Positions 7,886-20,057 of a stretch of 64,000 nucleotides of DNA are shown in pieces (position 1 is the first letter of the stretch; the number at the start of each line of letters is the position of its first letter). The DNA is from Rhodeus uyekii (lineage: Eukaryota > Chordata > Actinopteri > Cypriniformes > Acheilognathidae). The position numbers and the translations under genes are program-made. The stretch spans positions 2,378,293-2,442,292 of the forward strand of contig JAWRVZ010000103.1 of NCBI GenBank assembly GCA_037043235.1, written 5' to 3'. The notes under the pieces are model-generated. The model worked only from the letters and a program-made list of their open reading frames with translations. It made no database searches and had not been told where the DNA came from.

Positions 7886-9577
7886 AATCGTGTCTCTGTT
7901 TACTTCCTGGTTCCTCCCGTGAGCTCCCAGTGTTTTTTACACTCACCTGTCTCATCATCAATCACCTCGTTAGTCTTGTAAGCTGTGTCTTGTTCCCTCA
8001 TCTACCCGTGTGTATATCAACCCAGTGTTTTCCTTTAGTCCCTGTGAAGGCACCAAAACCATAGCCGCTGAATTTGTCTAAACAGATTTTTTTTTAAAGT
8101 GAAATGTTTAAATTGTACCAGACATTTTTTTGTTTGAGTGACAAAAAATCATTCAAACCAAAAATGTTTTGGATGAGAACGAATCTTCTGAGATGAATGG
8201 TTTAATTTAAAACCGTTTGTTTATAAGTGTTAAAATTGTAGTCAAATCCTTGACTGGTCAAATCCTTATTTAAAAAGGTCTTAAACCTCTCTACTGACAA
8301 ATCTCTGCTCATCTGGTGGTAGATATTTTCATAGTTAAAGCTGTGGTCAAAAAGGACTTGTTTTTGAAGGGTAGAAAGCAGTCCTCTTTATGCTTTGATA
8401 TTTACCCTCAAGTCGAAAACTAAAAACAATTTGCTGAGCTTCAAAGAAGAACTAAACCATGCTAATGGTCCCTCCTTCAGCCTTTCCCAAGCAATCAATG
8501 CTTTGCCCATGATCTTTTATAAGTTTTGAATTATTACAGACAAGGACCCCTAGTGGATCATACCGCTTTGTTTCCTCTCGCACTGATTCCTACCACATGT
8601 CTTCCAGGGAAAAGAGGTGGAGGATAAGAGTTAGCATCCATGGGACCTCCTGCCATCCAACTTTTCAGTCTTGGACATCTCCATTTGCCATGTCAAACGC
8701 AGATAAAAGTCTGGCCTCCTGATGGGATTATAGCTGTAAATGACACTTCAAAAAGATGAATTATGTAGCTTTGGAAAATTTGTTCACAAATTAAGCCTGT
8801 TCAGTGTAGCTTTCAATGCACGCAGAGCTAATTAAAAAATACCAAGACAGTAGAGTTAAAAAAAAAATGGGCTAAAATGAATAGCACATTACAAAAGTGC
8901 CATCATTTTTCAAATTCAGCCTCTGATGACAACACCTCATTTCACCCTTTCCCCCTTCTGTGACCTGTCAAGAAAAGTGAAAGGTCAGAAGTTTTACAGA
9001 TGTCTAACCAGATCCATCTGGACTGACGCTGCCATATCTAGTGATATATGAATGGACACCTTAGACTTCACCTGAAGAGTATGGACAGTTCAGCATCTCA
9101 GACACAGCGAGGGGCATTCCTGCCTGTCTGTGTGCATTTCTCTCTTTAGATTATCTTGTCATCCTTCACACTCTTCCTAACTCCTTCTTCATGCATGTGA
9201 ATGAGTAATGCTCCACAATGATTCTGAGATGCAATGTGCAAAATGTTCTTTAATCCAATCACACAGTAGAGCTCCGATCACACACACAAAACACACTCAA
9301 ATCATACCTGATTAGCCCTGAGGAAAGATACACTCCTGACCTGAATGAGAATAAATTAAAAACACATGCTCCACTGAGCATTCATGCAGGAAGGCAAGTC
9401 AAATCCAATTCATACCGTGCTTGTTATAGGGTCAATGATGTGATGCTCATTTTTTGCGCTGTTACATTGAATACATATTTTTATGATGAGTGAGTTTTAA
9501 TTTCTGTATTCAAATTCATTTTAGATTTTTCTTTGAGGAGCATAAAGTAAAACATAGATAAATGCTATTCTGAAATA
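7886..9577. other. Non-coding stretch
   Basis: No gene recognised. About 7890-8060 (TTTACTTCCTGGTTCC to TATATCAACCCAGTG) resembles a piece of an LTR by composition only. The rest shows no repeat or coding signal that I can support. Confidence 0.4.
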
Positions 9578-10693
9578 CAGTAATACCTTGAGATACGAGC
9601 GTACCGACATACGAGTATTCTGAGATACGAGCAAGCCTTCAAGCATTTTTTGCTTTGAGATACGAGTAAATATTTGAGATACGAGCAGCTTACAGACGCA
9701 GACGCTAGGTGTTCGAGCACTCGGAGCCCACATGCCTCACTTCTTCACTTCACGTGTTCGTTGACTTCCCTAAGCATCTCCTGTGAGTCTTCCTGTGGTG
9801 TATTTTATATACATTTATGTGGTAATTGCATATGATCTCCACTACCTTGGTTTTCCAGCGGGTTACCAGGGCGACAAGTGATTCATGAGCATTAAGCTGG
9901 GAGCTGCACGAGTTATGTGTGTTAAATAATAATAAATGTGAGCTTCTGAGTGTCACGTTCTCGTTGTTCACATCCGGGTCCCTTCTATGTATCTTCTATG
10001 TATTCCAGGGCACCTGTCCATGTCTAATCACTTCCTAAGTCTCGTCAGCTATTCCCCATCCTTGTGTATTTACAACCTCCTGTGTTCCCTTGTCCTTGTC
10101 AATCGTTGATGTTGTTTCCCGTGGTCTCTCCGTGTGTGGATGTCGCCTTCCATGTTCTCTGTTTCCAAGTTCTCCAGGTTTTCGCACTAAGAGTGCCGCT
10201 TTTGTTTTCTATGTCTTTTGTTTTCGTTGTAAATAAAGTACTTCAGTTGGACTTTACATCTCCATGATAACACTGAGGCATACATTACACTCATTACACT
10301 CTATCCAATACACTACATGGGAAAGAACACTACACTTCCGTATTGTGTTTGCGTTATCTACGTCATTTACATAATCTACGTAATCCCTCCCTCCTCCTCC
10401 TCCGCACATGTCGCTACTGTATTGTCTGTCTCGAAGGTAAGTATATTTTATATTACAGGAATCCTTATATACTATTTTTTTGTGTGTGTGTTTATGTCTC
10501 TATAGCAATTAAAAACAGTTTTTTTTTCCATTGTTATTAGCACTAATAAGGGAATTTTTTAAAGGTTAAACATTTTAAAGGTTGTTTAAAGGTAAAAAAA
10601 AAAAATCTGTTATTTCTTAAGGGAAAAAATGATTTGAGATCTTAAAAAGCTCTGTCCTGTAGTGGATTATGCTCGTATCTCAAGGTACTACTA
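9578..10693 (+). mobile_element. Tigger-like DNA transposon A, non-autonomous
   Basis: Ends in inverted repeats CAGTAATACCTTGAGATACG (left) and the complement of GCTCGTATCTCAAGGTACTA (right), flanked by TA dinucleotides as expected for TcMar elements. No transposase ORF. A 322-bp solo LTR with a 5-bp duplication interrupts it (9951-10277). Copies B, C and D of the same family lie at 15190, 19552 and 28975. Tigger assignment rests on the termini only. Confidence 0.75.
9951..10272 (+). mobile_element. Solo LTR with 5-bp target duplication
   Basis: Begins TGTCACG and ends GATAACA (TG...CA), flanked on both sides by CTGAG (9946-9950 and 10273-10277). Copy B of the host transposon lacks this insertion. 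An AATAAA lies near 10231, as expected at the R/U5 side of an LTR. The internal part of the retrotransposon has been lost by LTR-LTR recombination. Confidence 0.85.
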
Positions 10694-10734
10694 TATATTA
10701 TTTATATTCTGAAATATAATTATTATTACAATTT

Positions 10735-10870
10735 AAAATGTCTGTTTTCTATTCAAATAATTTTTTTTAAACGTAATTTATTCCTGTGTGACAACAACAC
10801 TGAATTTTAAGCATCGCTAATCCAGTCTTTGGTGTCACATAATCCTACAGAAAGCATTCTCGTGTTCTTT
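10735..10870 (-). repeat. Dispersed cyprinid-type repeat, copy 3
   Basis: Degenerate reverse-orientation core: AATCCAGTCTTTGGTGTCAC, then a CAGAAAGCATTCTCGTG block. Confidence 0.55.
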
Positions 10871-11592
10871 TATTTCATTTTATGATTTAATTTTACAATT
10901 AGTTCCTTTTATAAACATATAAATAACTACATTAATTAACACTGTGTTTTCCAAATTGGGGGGCGCGGAGTCATGAAAAGGTGGGTACTAATGGATACTG
11001 AGATTCAACAGATTGACTCAAAATGACTGGCAGTACGAGCTTGAACAGTCTTATCAGCTGTTGTTGTGCAAAAACAGTTCTAGATTGCGCGATTGGAGAA
11101 TCAGAATTGAGTCGTCGAAAATTTAAAATGAATTATGCGTGGTTCTGCTCTAAGCATGGACAATTTTTGAAAGGATTGCCAATGCCAGCTAAAGCTAAAC
11201 CTAAACCTAAAGCAGATGTCTGCACCAGGCATGAGCGGCACAACAAAAGCATATATCTGATTGATGGTCAATCAATGATGCTGTTACCAGGCTTGACGTG
11301 ACAAATCCCCGACAGTAAACCCATTCCCTGTTCCAATTTTTTTGACACCTTCACTTTGTCTCATCCAGTGAAAAGACAAGGCATATCTCGTCCTCGGATT
11401 TAGCAGTACAAAGAAGTGATTAAGCCGAAGTTAAGATACTTAAGATAATTAAGCAGGCTACTATAGTTAAGTAGTACTAATATTATCACAACCACAATAT
11501 TAAGTATAAAATGTTTCAAATTATAAGTTATATACTTTTGCAATCAAGATAATGTCTGAGAGGGCCTTTTTGGGTGCATGTATATTCATTCA
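10871..11592. other. Non-coding stretch with an unassigned 92-codon frame
   Basis: The frame at 11023-11301 is open from an ATG, but I recognise no domain, and no splice context or codon pattern supports it. It may be a relic. The remainder is AT-rich with no feature. Confidence 0.4.
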
Positions 11593-11810
11593 AATAGGAG
11601 AAGCTTCTTGAGCAGCAAATCATCATTTCAGAATGATTTCTGAAGAATCATGTGACATTGAAGACTGAAGTAATGATGAATGTTTATTAAAATAGAAAAA
11701 ATATGTTTAAATTGTAATAATGTAACATGAATTCAGTCTAAAACATTCAATCAGAAACAGTTATATTTAATTTGACTATGTTTAATAAATAAATGCAGCC
11801 TTGGTGAGGA
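11593..11810 (+). repeat. Dispersed cyprinid-type repeat, copy 4
   Basis: Forward core: CTTCTTGAGCAGCAAATCAT, AGAATGATTTCTGAAGAATC, GTGACATTGAAGACTGAAGT. Ends with AAATAAATGCAGCCTTGGTG, a tail also present at about 32270-32290. Confidence 0.75.
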
Positions 11811-13274
11811 TAAGAGACTTTCATAAACTTTCATTAACTTTCATTCATTCCCAGTTTCACAGAAAAGACTAAAGTTCTCAGTCTCAGACTAAAATGCATG
11901 GTTGGGCTGTTTTAACTGAAAGCAACTGTACCAAAATATTTTGGCATAATATTTTTAATTATTATTTCTTTAACCTTTATCAAAACTGCTTTTTATTAAT
12001 TTTTTAATAACACTATTATCTTTTTTGGACACTATCCAACCATTCCACATTATGAAAAAGCAGGACATTACTTTCCAACTAAAGTATGTGTTTCTGGTTG
12101 TTTATTTAAAGTTTGCGCCTTGGTTACACTCGCCATCAATATCTTAGGGGTATGTTGGCTTCTATTGCTCAGATAAACATTGAACCTTCTCAGTGAGGGT
12201 TTATGGTGGGTATGTGCGGGAAGGGCGCATATGGCGATAGTTATTTGTTTTCTTTCTTTCTCTTAATCCTCTGACGGGCAGAAAGCCACTGTGTTAATGT
12301 TTATTCTGCCTGAGTTCTCTTAGCTAAGAAAACATTTGGGCTGTGGCTGCTGCGGGTGTGGACGTCTATAATGAGGGACAGACGCAAGCAAACACTGCAA
12401 CAAATCCAGCTGAGGCTCTCCGGCAGGATTTATTGTGCTTGTTGTGTTCTAATAAGTCCTAAACACAGAGTGAAAATCCATTACAATGAAGTTCAGTGCA
12501 CATGCACCATAAATCCTGAGCCACTATTTTCCACATCCTAAGCCCATCCCGCCCTCTCAAGAACGACCAATCATCTGCAGGAGATCTTACGGCAACTTCC
12601 CGACCGCCTCTTTGGTTCAGGCTGAGCCCTAAGTGCCCAGTCAGACGTCCCTTTGGGGGCTGTGTTAGAAAACCACTGCCGTTTTACCATTTCCAAACCT
12701 ATGGTCATCCACAGCTATTAGAGTCCCATTAGACACGGAGGAAATGCTTCCCATAATTGTGCGTCCCAGCCCGACTCCACCAGCCTCATTCCCCTCTGTA
12801 ATCACAATGAATGAGCACTAATTAATGAGCGCTAGCAAGAGCGCGCAGCTGCTGAAAAGCCCACTTGGTAATGAAATTGTGTTTACTCCCCACCACAACT
12901 GTCTTATTTAGATCTTTTGCGACCAAAGACGGAAACTGGACACGTGTTGTGTATAAACAAAAGTAAACTCAGTAGACATGGACCTTAAAGTCTTTGTGGA
13001 GTAATCAGCAGAGGTAATGATTCAAAGAGAGTGCTGCTAAATGCTTTGGTCCAATTGGGCATGCTGGACGTCTCTCTGCTCCCCAGGCTGTAGGAAGGCT
13101 GGGGTCAGAGGGTTCAGTGCCCTGATCTGAGGCAGGAAAGGGGCCAAACCTTGACCACAATGTACCCCTGATGCCACTAAAAACGATTCAGCTCAACCTA
13201 ATGTAAGCACTTTAAATCCAGTAATACCTTGGAAATTATTTAAATGTATACGTTTTATTATTGTAAAAGAATTA
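11811..13274. other. Non-coding stretch
   Basis: No gene seen. 12560-12900 is less AT-rich than its surroundings and has homeodomain-type ATTAATGAGC strings. It could be a conserved non-coding element, but that cannot be judged without an alignment. Confidence 0.35.
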
Positions 13275-13688
13275 CAGTAATCCATCTGCAATTCGCGGTT
13301 CAAGTTTCGCGGCCTCAGTGCATAGCGGATTTTTCAAAAATATTTATTGAAAACTAAAAGTTCAAAAATACCGCCATATCGGCAGTCGTATTGCAAAAAG
13401 CAGCGTTGTTTCATCGTGATGCGAGAGAAACGGTTTCCCAGGATGCCAGACAAAGAGAGAAACTCTCTCAGAGGCTTTGTACACACCCACAACACTCAGA
13501 CAAGACACGTGATTGGTTCCCGGCGCGAGATTGACCAATGAGAGCATGAGTGGAGTGGGAGCCTCTTCTCCTCTCTTAGAAGCAAATGTTGACGATCCAG
13601 CGTCGATATCTGACGATGAGGCGCTTCCCGAACTGATTTAAAGGCCTCATTATACCAGTGCAGTAACGTGGTAAACGAGGGATCACTG
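13275..13688 (+). mobile_element. Tigger-like MITE, second family, copy 1
   Basis: 414 bp, TA-flanked, beginning CAGTAATCCATCTGCAATTC and ending CGAGGGATCACTG. The interior matches the copy nested at 29612-29969 (AGGATGCCAGACAAAGAGAG, TGATTGGTTCCCGGCG-type blocks). No transposase. Confidence 0.8.
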
Positions 13689-15189
13689 TATATATCATAT
13701 ATCTTTAAGATGTTTTTGTATAAAATATTGTGATTACATTTTACAATTAGTTCCCATTCGTTAGCATTCGATAACTACATTAGGTAAAAAACCTAAAAGT
13801 CAAAATAAAAATGGTGCACCTCTAGCAATAAAAATCAATTCTAATTTTAGGTAATGTTAATTCCAACATTTACTAATATATTTTTAAAGCCAAAAGTTGT
13901 ATCTGTTAATATTATCACTTGTGCCTCCTTGTTCGGCACACGTTTTTTTACAGAAAACACCTGAGGTAACAGGAACAATGATCACTTTCCATGAATTAAC
14001 TCTTTCCATGCCATTGATGACAGGTCCAGCTCTCCATGTTTTTATACAGTAAGGGGAACTACTAGGTTCTAATCCATCTATGTTTTTATCATCATTCTGA
14101 ATTCAATTGGTCTTTAATCAAAACTCAACTGATTTTCTCAGCTTTTTACTCAAAATACAGCTTTTTACTAAACTTGCCTACATTCAAGTGTTGATGAAAA
14201 AAAGAATGCATGAAGCTAGAATTAATCACTGTTTTGCCTTTTCTCATTTTTTAACCAGATGAGAACAAAATCATTAGTCTTTTCCCCAGCTGTGCAGCAT
14301 CACTATTTATGTGTCAGTATTATCCAGAAAGATTCATAAAGACCCAAAAGCTTGAAGACCAAAGTGCCACAAACCCTCAAAGAGAGAATTACACAAGATA
14401 TTAATTAAATGTTCCACGAGAACATTACATTACAAACTGACGTTCTCAGGTTGCATCTTCCAAGGCTGAGGAGCTGCTCAACAGATGGGCAATAGATCTG
14501 GTCAGATTCATAAAATGATTATCAGATGATCAGTAAATAGAACAAGCTAAATAAGCACTGAATTCATGTTCAATGCTACCAAAATGCATTTGAAAAAAGT
14601 TCACTGATGCTGCCTAATGGACAACAGGTGTTTCTCATCTAAAGCATGTGCACTTTGATGGGGGAAATCATGAATTTACTATCGGGAAATGAGAAACAAA
14701 TAGCTTCTTAAAATGACTTAATGACATCATCGTGTTTGAAGGTATTTTGGGACATTTAGAGTGATTAAAACTACCCAATTATTTTTATTTATGGAGTTAA
14801 GGTCATTTGTTTTGCTTGGAGATTCAGAGCGAGAAAGAGATAGTTTAACGGTGCACCTCTAGCAATGCAGTGAATGTGCAGCAGGTGCTGTGCTGCTCTC
14901 CAGCAGCGACTAACCATCATGCTGAGCAGGGCGTTGATCTAATGGACTGTATAGCAGAGCTGCCCAGTTGCAGCTGTCCAAAGCAGCAAACGGCCCAAAT
15001 TCCAGACATACTGCGGTTGGTAGGTTTGGCTTTCGTCATGCAGGTGGAGGGCCGCATTCCTCCTCAGCCTTTACTTCTTTAGGAAAGGTCAGGGCCATTT
15101 ACTCCCTACTGACAATCAAAACTCACTCTCTTTGATTGAATCATATAGGAACATCTGTGCCAACACACTCTCATAACAGTTTGTAACTA
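13689..15189. other. Non-coding stretch
   Basis: No exon, RNA gene or repeat family recognised. Confidence 0.45.
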
Positions 15190-15798
15190 AAGTAATACCT
15201 TGAGATACGAGCGTTCTGACATACGAGTATTCTGAGATACGAGCAAGCCTTCGGGCAATTTTTGCTTTGAGATACGAGCAGCTTACAGATGGCGATGCTA
15301 GGTAGTCCAGCGCTCAGAGCAGCTCAAGTCGCCTCATTTATGGAGTAACTGCATATGATCTCCACTAGAGGGTCACCTGGGAGCAGCATGAGTTATGTGT
15401 GTTCAATAATAATAAATATGAGGTTCTGAGTCTATCCAATACACTACATGGGAAGAAACACTACACTTCCGTATTGTGTTTGAATTATCTACATTATCCC
15501 TCCTCCTCCTCCTCCGGTACTGTATCGTCTGTCTCGAAGGTGAGAACTCACAACAAAAACCACATTTTATTTTAATCACAGGAATCCTTATATACTATAA
15601 TTGTGTGTGTGTATGTCTCTATAGCAATTAAAAACATGTTTTTTCCATTGTTATTAGCACTAATAAGGGAGTTTTTTAGAGGGCCGGAATGGATAAAAAC
15701 AAAGTCTGTTATTTCTTATTTCAGATTTGAGATATGAGCAATTCGAGTTACGAGCTCAATCCTGGAACAGATTCTGCTCATATCTTAAGATTTTAATG
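15190..15798 (+). mobile_element. Tigger-like DNA transposon B
   Basis: 609 bp of the same family as A, without the solo LTR. Left end AGTAATACCTTGAGATACGA; the right end is degraded (CTCATATCTTAAGATTTTAA). At 15533-15560 it preserves the sequence into which DIRS copy 2 inserted in copy C, so it serves as a reference for the empty site. Confidence 0.75.
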
Positions 15799-16140
15799 TA
15801 TTTTACAATTTTATGAAATGTTAGTTTTCAAATGGTATTGTCATTTCTCATGCATACGTTTTAATGCAATCGGCTTATATTTCTGTTATCTGAATTCATA
15901 CGAAAATAGTCATACGAAATAGAGAGCGGTCCGACGTGATGGGGTTGATTTACACAGATTAAAGAGGTTCTATTGTGCCATTTTACAAAGTCTTGATTTT
16001 GTTTTGGGGGTGTATTAGAATACACTTTCATGCTTGATTGTTAAAAAAAAACATTATTTTTCACATATCTGGCTCAAATGCGCTGTGTTGTTAGGGTTAG
16101 AAAACAGCAACAGCAACTTTACACACGCATAATAAGACCC

Positions 16141-16486
16141 TGTGGCGAGCAGGGCGGGGTCGAGGGACTGTGAGAGCGTCGCGAGAGCCGGTGGCGTGAT
16201 TAAGAATGAGTGCCACCTGTGAGCCCCCGGTGTCTCGAGTCTCACAGAGGAGCGGAGGTATAAAAGGAGGAGTGACGACAGTGGAAGACGAGAGAGGACC
16301 AGGCCTGGACTTATGTTTGTGTACTGTGTTTGTGTGGGCACGTTTATTTTGTTCATTTGTTTATTATCATGTTTATTTTAACCGCCAGTACGTTTATTTT
16401 GTATTTATGTTTTATTTTATATTAAAGTCTGTTTTATGTCTGCCGGTTCTTGCCTCCTTCCTCCTCGAACAAATAACTGTGTAACA
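16141..16486 (+). mobile_element. Probable solo LTR, gypsy-like
   Basis: Starts TGTGGCGAGCAGGGCGGGGT, a GC-rich LTR opening that I associate with fish gypsy-like elements. It has a TATAAAA box at 16259-16265 and an ATTAAAG poly(A)-like signal near 16422. The end is placed at GTAACA. I could not find a clear target duplication, so the right edge is approximate. Confidence 0.6.
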
Positions 16487-16665
16487 ACTAAGCACTCTTA
16501 AAGTCTTACGGTTCTGATTCTTTCCTTCAAGTATGTATAAGTGAAATGGCTTCTTGAACAAAAAAGAATTTAGGGCGGGACTTGATTTTGTCCATCGAGA
16601 ATTCATTGGATGCTTGTGATTAGCTATCGGTCGATCTCATGTGAGTAACATGTTGTCCCGCCCTT

Positions 16666-16752
16666 GAGAAGAGAAGAGAAGAGAAGAGAAGAGAAGAGAA
16701 GAGAAGAGAAGAGAAGAGAAGAGAAGAGAAGAGAAGAGAAGAGAAGAGAAGA
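16666..16752. repeat. (GAGAA)n microsatellite
   Basis: About 17 tandem GAGAA units, nearly perfect. Confidence 0.95.
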
Positions 16753-19374
16753 ATTGACATATGCAAGATGGAGGAATGTTATTTTGATTGAGAATCAAAT
16801 CACAATTGGGAAGTTATTTTGATTAATGACTGAGGATGAAAAAAATAAATAATAATAATTGTCAGTTTTGATTTATGGTGACTTTCAGGAAGCCCTGTAT
16901 AATAGGGTTGGTTTTGAGTTATGTTTACCAGACTAGATCGGGCACATGTCTTAGTTATTTAGGACTGGTCAGATATCTATCTAATCATGAAAAGGTCAAA
17001 TGTAAGACTGATGTAAATCCAATCACTTAAACCACTTCTGGAGGTGGTTTTAAATGCACACCAGATGAAACTGACCAAGTGTAAATGCAACTGAGCCAGA
17101 TAAGTCAATTGTATTCCTCCCAAAATAGTAAAAAAGGATGCATGTGAAAGCATGTTATAAGCTACCGGCTCCCGATAGTCACATATGACAGAGCTACTGC
17201 AACACGCATTGTCAGATATGACCCGCCGCAGGCGAGTAGCATATCTCTTCAGCCAAATTTGTTTATGAAACAATCAATTGAATTTATGTGCTCAAGTGTA
17301 AATGGAAGAGATTTAACAATACATATAGCAATCTGATCAGTAAAAACACATGAAGTGACCAGGTGAAAACAGGAAAAGTGCAGTTCCAACATATCTGACA
17401 AATTCACACAGACACAAAAAAAACGTAAATATCTAACTATTGATTGGTGTGAACTAGCATAGCTCTGACAAATAATGGTGACCCATGGATTATGCATAAT
17501 AACAGGAACTTTTGAAGGACGATTTGAAGTCTGACAGTAATTATCTTGAAATTGATTGTTGAAGGCAGTGGATTTGTTACAAAAGTGGTGCTTTGATGGT
17601 TGTAGCAGTGGTGCTTTAAAGACGATGAAATTAGAGACAACTTTCTGTAGAGGGTTTTAGTGTGCTGACAGTCTCAGTTAGGGGATTTCAAACTTTATTA
17701 TGTCACGGACCCTTACAAAAGATGATCCTGTTGCAAACTCCCTTCTTAAATATAAAGACACCTATACATTTTCATGTACAAAAGAAAAGAGCAGCCACAT
17801 TATTATTTCAAGCTTCAATTCATGCTGGGAACCTGCAAAATATTGTTCAGTAGAAATTGTTTGATCAAATGAGTCGATTTAGAAAGTTGGGAGAACATTT
17901 GGACCGATTTTGTCAGAATCTCTGTAAGGTTAATAAAACAACATTTTATTACCAACATGTTTAGAGTATTATTGCTATTGTACAAACTTAAAAATAAAAT
18001 GACTGCTACTTTAAAAAAGAAAGATTGCTCAAGCTATTTTAGTTTTTCATGTTGGATTTTATACAGTGTATAAATACTTTTATTTTCCTGCACAAAACTA
18101 CATGCGGATTTGTTTTTATTTCTTACCAGGGCTGTAACCGAATATTAAATAGTATTACTTTAAAAAGTAATAATGTTAAATTATACACTCTTTTTCCCCT
18201 CCTCAATGTTTCACCTTGCAGACCCCAGTTTGAAACTGAAAGCATAGACCGTCCCTCTATGAAAATGTGTTTCTAAACTCATTCAATAAGAAAGTTGCTC
18301 AAGCCCCTATCTCTAATGCTAAAATATGATTAGTTGATTTCCAGATTCCAATTGGATATGCACAAAATAGTGATCCTACATTCACCCTTACAGCACACTG
18401 TCTTGACAAAAAATCAATCAAACTCCTTTGAACTGGCAACATTATGATGCGAAAGTCTGTTAAACCTTAAAAACTGACACTGAAACGTGTGTGTGCTTTC
18501 GCACAGATGTCACTGTTTTGAACGTGATGCACAGAAGGAGTTCGTCACATTCACCCCTAATGATGATTGTGAAGGTGTTACCAGTGTGTAGTTGAGGTGT
18601 GTTTGACGTATTAAGAGCTAATTTAAGTATCCTGTCTACAGCCATGTTCCATTAGCCGGGGCTATCCAGCATCTATCACAAACACAAGGTCCTTTTCCAT
18701 ATCAGTTTGATGTACACCTCACATCAGGGGTGCTGACATCGGCCCGGCCTCTATCGGCGGGGTGGCGTAACCAGACCACTCATCTAAGCCATCACTCACA
18801 GGGTGACTCTCAGATTTCTGCGTCTTCAAGCCGTCGTGCATTTCTGGACTCAGCTTACAGCGGCTTTTTCTCTTTAGCTGGAATCAAATTCTTTACCATG
18901 AAACCTAAAGTTGATATGCAAAGACTCTAGCAAACCACTTTCCATTGATGTTTTTTTAAATCCATGTTGCAATGACTTACAAAACACAGTGAGTTCCTGT
19001 TTAGGCAGCAGACTACTGAAGAAATGTGTATTTTTTATTATTGATTTGTCTTTGTTGGCTGCATGCAATAAAAAATGCCACCAGTGTAGTCTGATTCATG
19101 AACAAATGATTGGTGTGAGTCAGTCCTCATTCAAAAAGACAAGTTACAAATTGTCAAACTTTCACTCAATGAATCCACAGAGTCAGATCAGATTATCAGT
19201 TTATCAGGTTATCGTGACTTTTATTGACAGAATATTTCAATCATACACAAATACATTTTACTTTAATTTGAAAACACTACACATTCAAATACTGTGAAAT
19301 ATTATTACAATTTGAAATAATTTATTTTTTTACCAAGTTTAGTGTTTTGATGTTTAAACCAAATTTGTCCACTT
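16753..19374. other. Non-coding stretch
   Basis: AT-rich with no supported gene. The short open frames here show neither splice signals nor recognisable domains. Confidence 0.45.
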
Positions 19375-19520
19375 TGGACATCACTTTTGCCCACACATTT
19401 TTTTTTTAAATGTCATTTTTTAAAAGTTGAATTTTTTGCATTATTACTCCAGTCTTCAGTGTCACATGATCTTTCAGAAATCATTCTCATATGATGCTTT
19501 TCTGCTCAATAAACAGTTTT
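19375..19520 (-). repeat. Dispersed cyprinid-type repeat, copy 5
   Basis: Reverse core: ATTACTCCAGTCTTCAGTGT, CACATGATCTTTCAGAAATC, ATTCTCATATGATGC, TTCTGCTCAATAAAC. Confidence 0.75.
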
Positions 19521-19827
19521 TCTGCTTAACATTTCTGTGGAAAACATGATGCAGTAATGCCTCGAGATACAAGCATAATCCGTTCCAGGATGGAGCTCAT
19601 AACTCGAATTGCTCGTATATAAAATAATTTTTTCCCATAAGAAATAACAGAAAAAACATTAATCTGTTCCGGCCCTCTAAAAAACTTCCTTATTAGTGCT
19701 AATAACAATGGAAAAACATGTTTTTAATTACTATAGAGATACACACACAAAATTATAGTTTATAAGGATTCCTGTGATATCAAATAAAATGTGGTTTTAA
19801 TTATGAGTTCCCTTTCAGGGAACTCGA

Positions 19828-19996
19828 GCTGTGTCGAAGCACTAGGGGAAATAGCCTTGCGTGAGTCACGTGAAGATCTATGCAACCAATGAGAAGCGAA
19901 CGCGTGTGAATGCGTCACTGCCGGCCGCAGCCGGTGACGTCATGAGGAAGAGCATAAAGCGCGTCTGAAACCGGGGCGCGTCAGCTCTGAATGCCT
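19828..19996 (+). repeat. Left inverted terminal repeat of DIRS copy 2
   Basis: Reverse complement of 24754-24920. Carries the AP-1, E-box, CCAAT and CRE strings seen in copy 1 (at 19862-19942). The 21 bases outside it (19807-19827) are the left-specific terminus. Confidence 0.9.
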
Positions 19997-20057
19997 TCAG
20001 CGTGCTGTGTCTGTGCGAGAGTGGTTTTTGAGACTTGATAGCTTAAAAAATCAAAGA

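Noticed and set aside
11023..11301. 92-codon frame with a Lys/Pro-rich middle
   Set aside because: No recognisable domain, splice context or neighbour; listed only as an unassigned frame.
12560..12900. Possible conserved non-coding enhancer with ATTAATGAGC-type sites
   Set aside because: Composition alone is not enough; conservation across fish would be needed.
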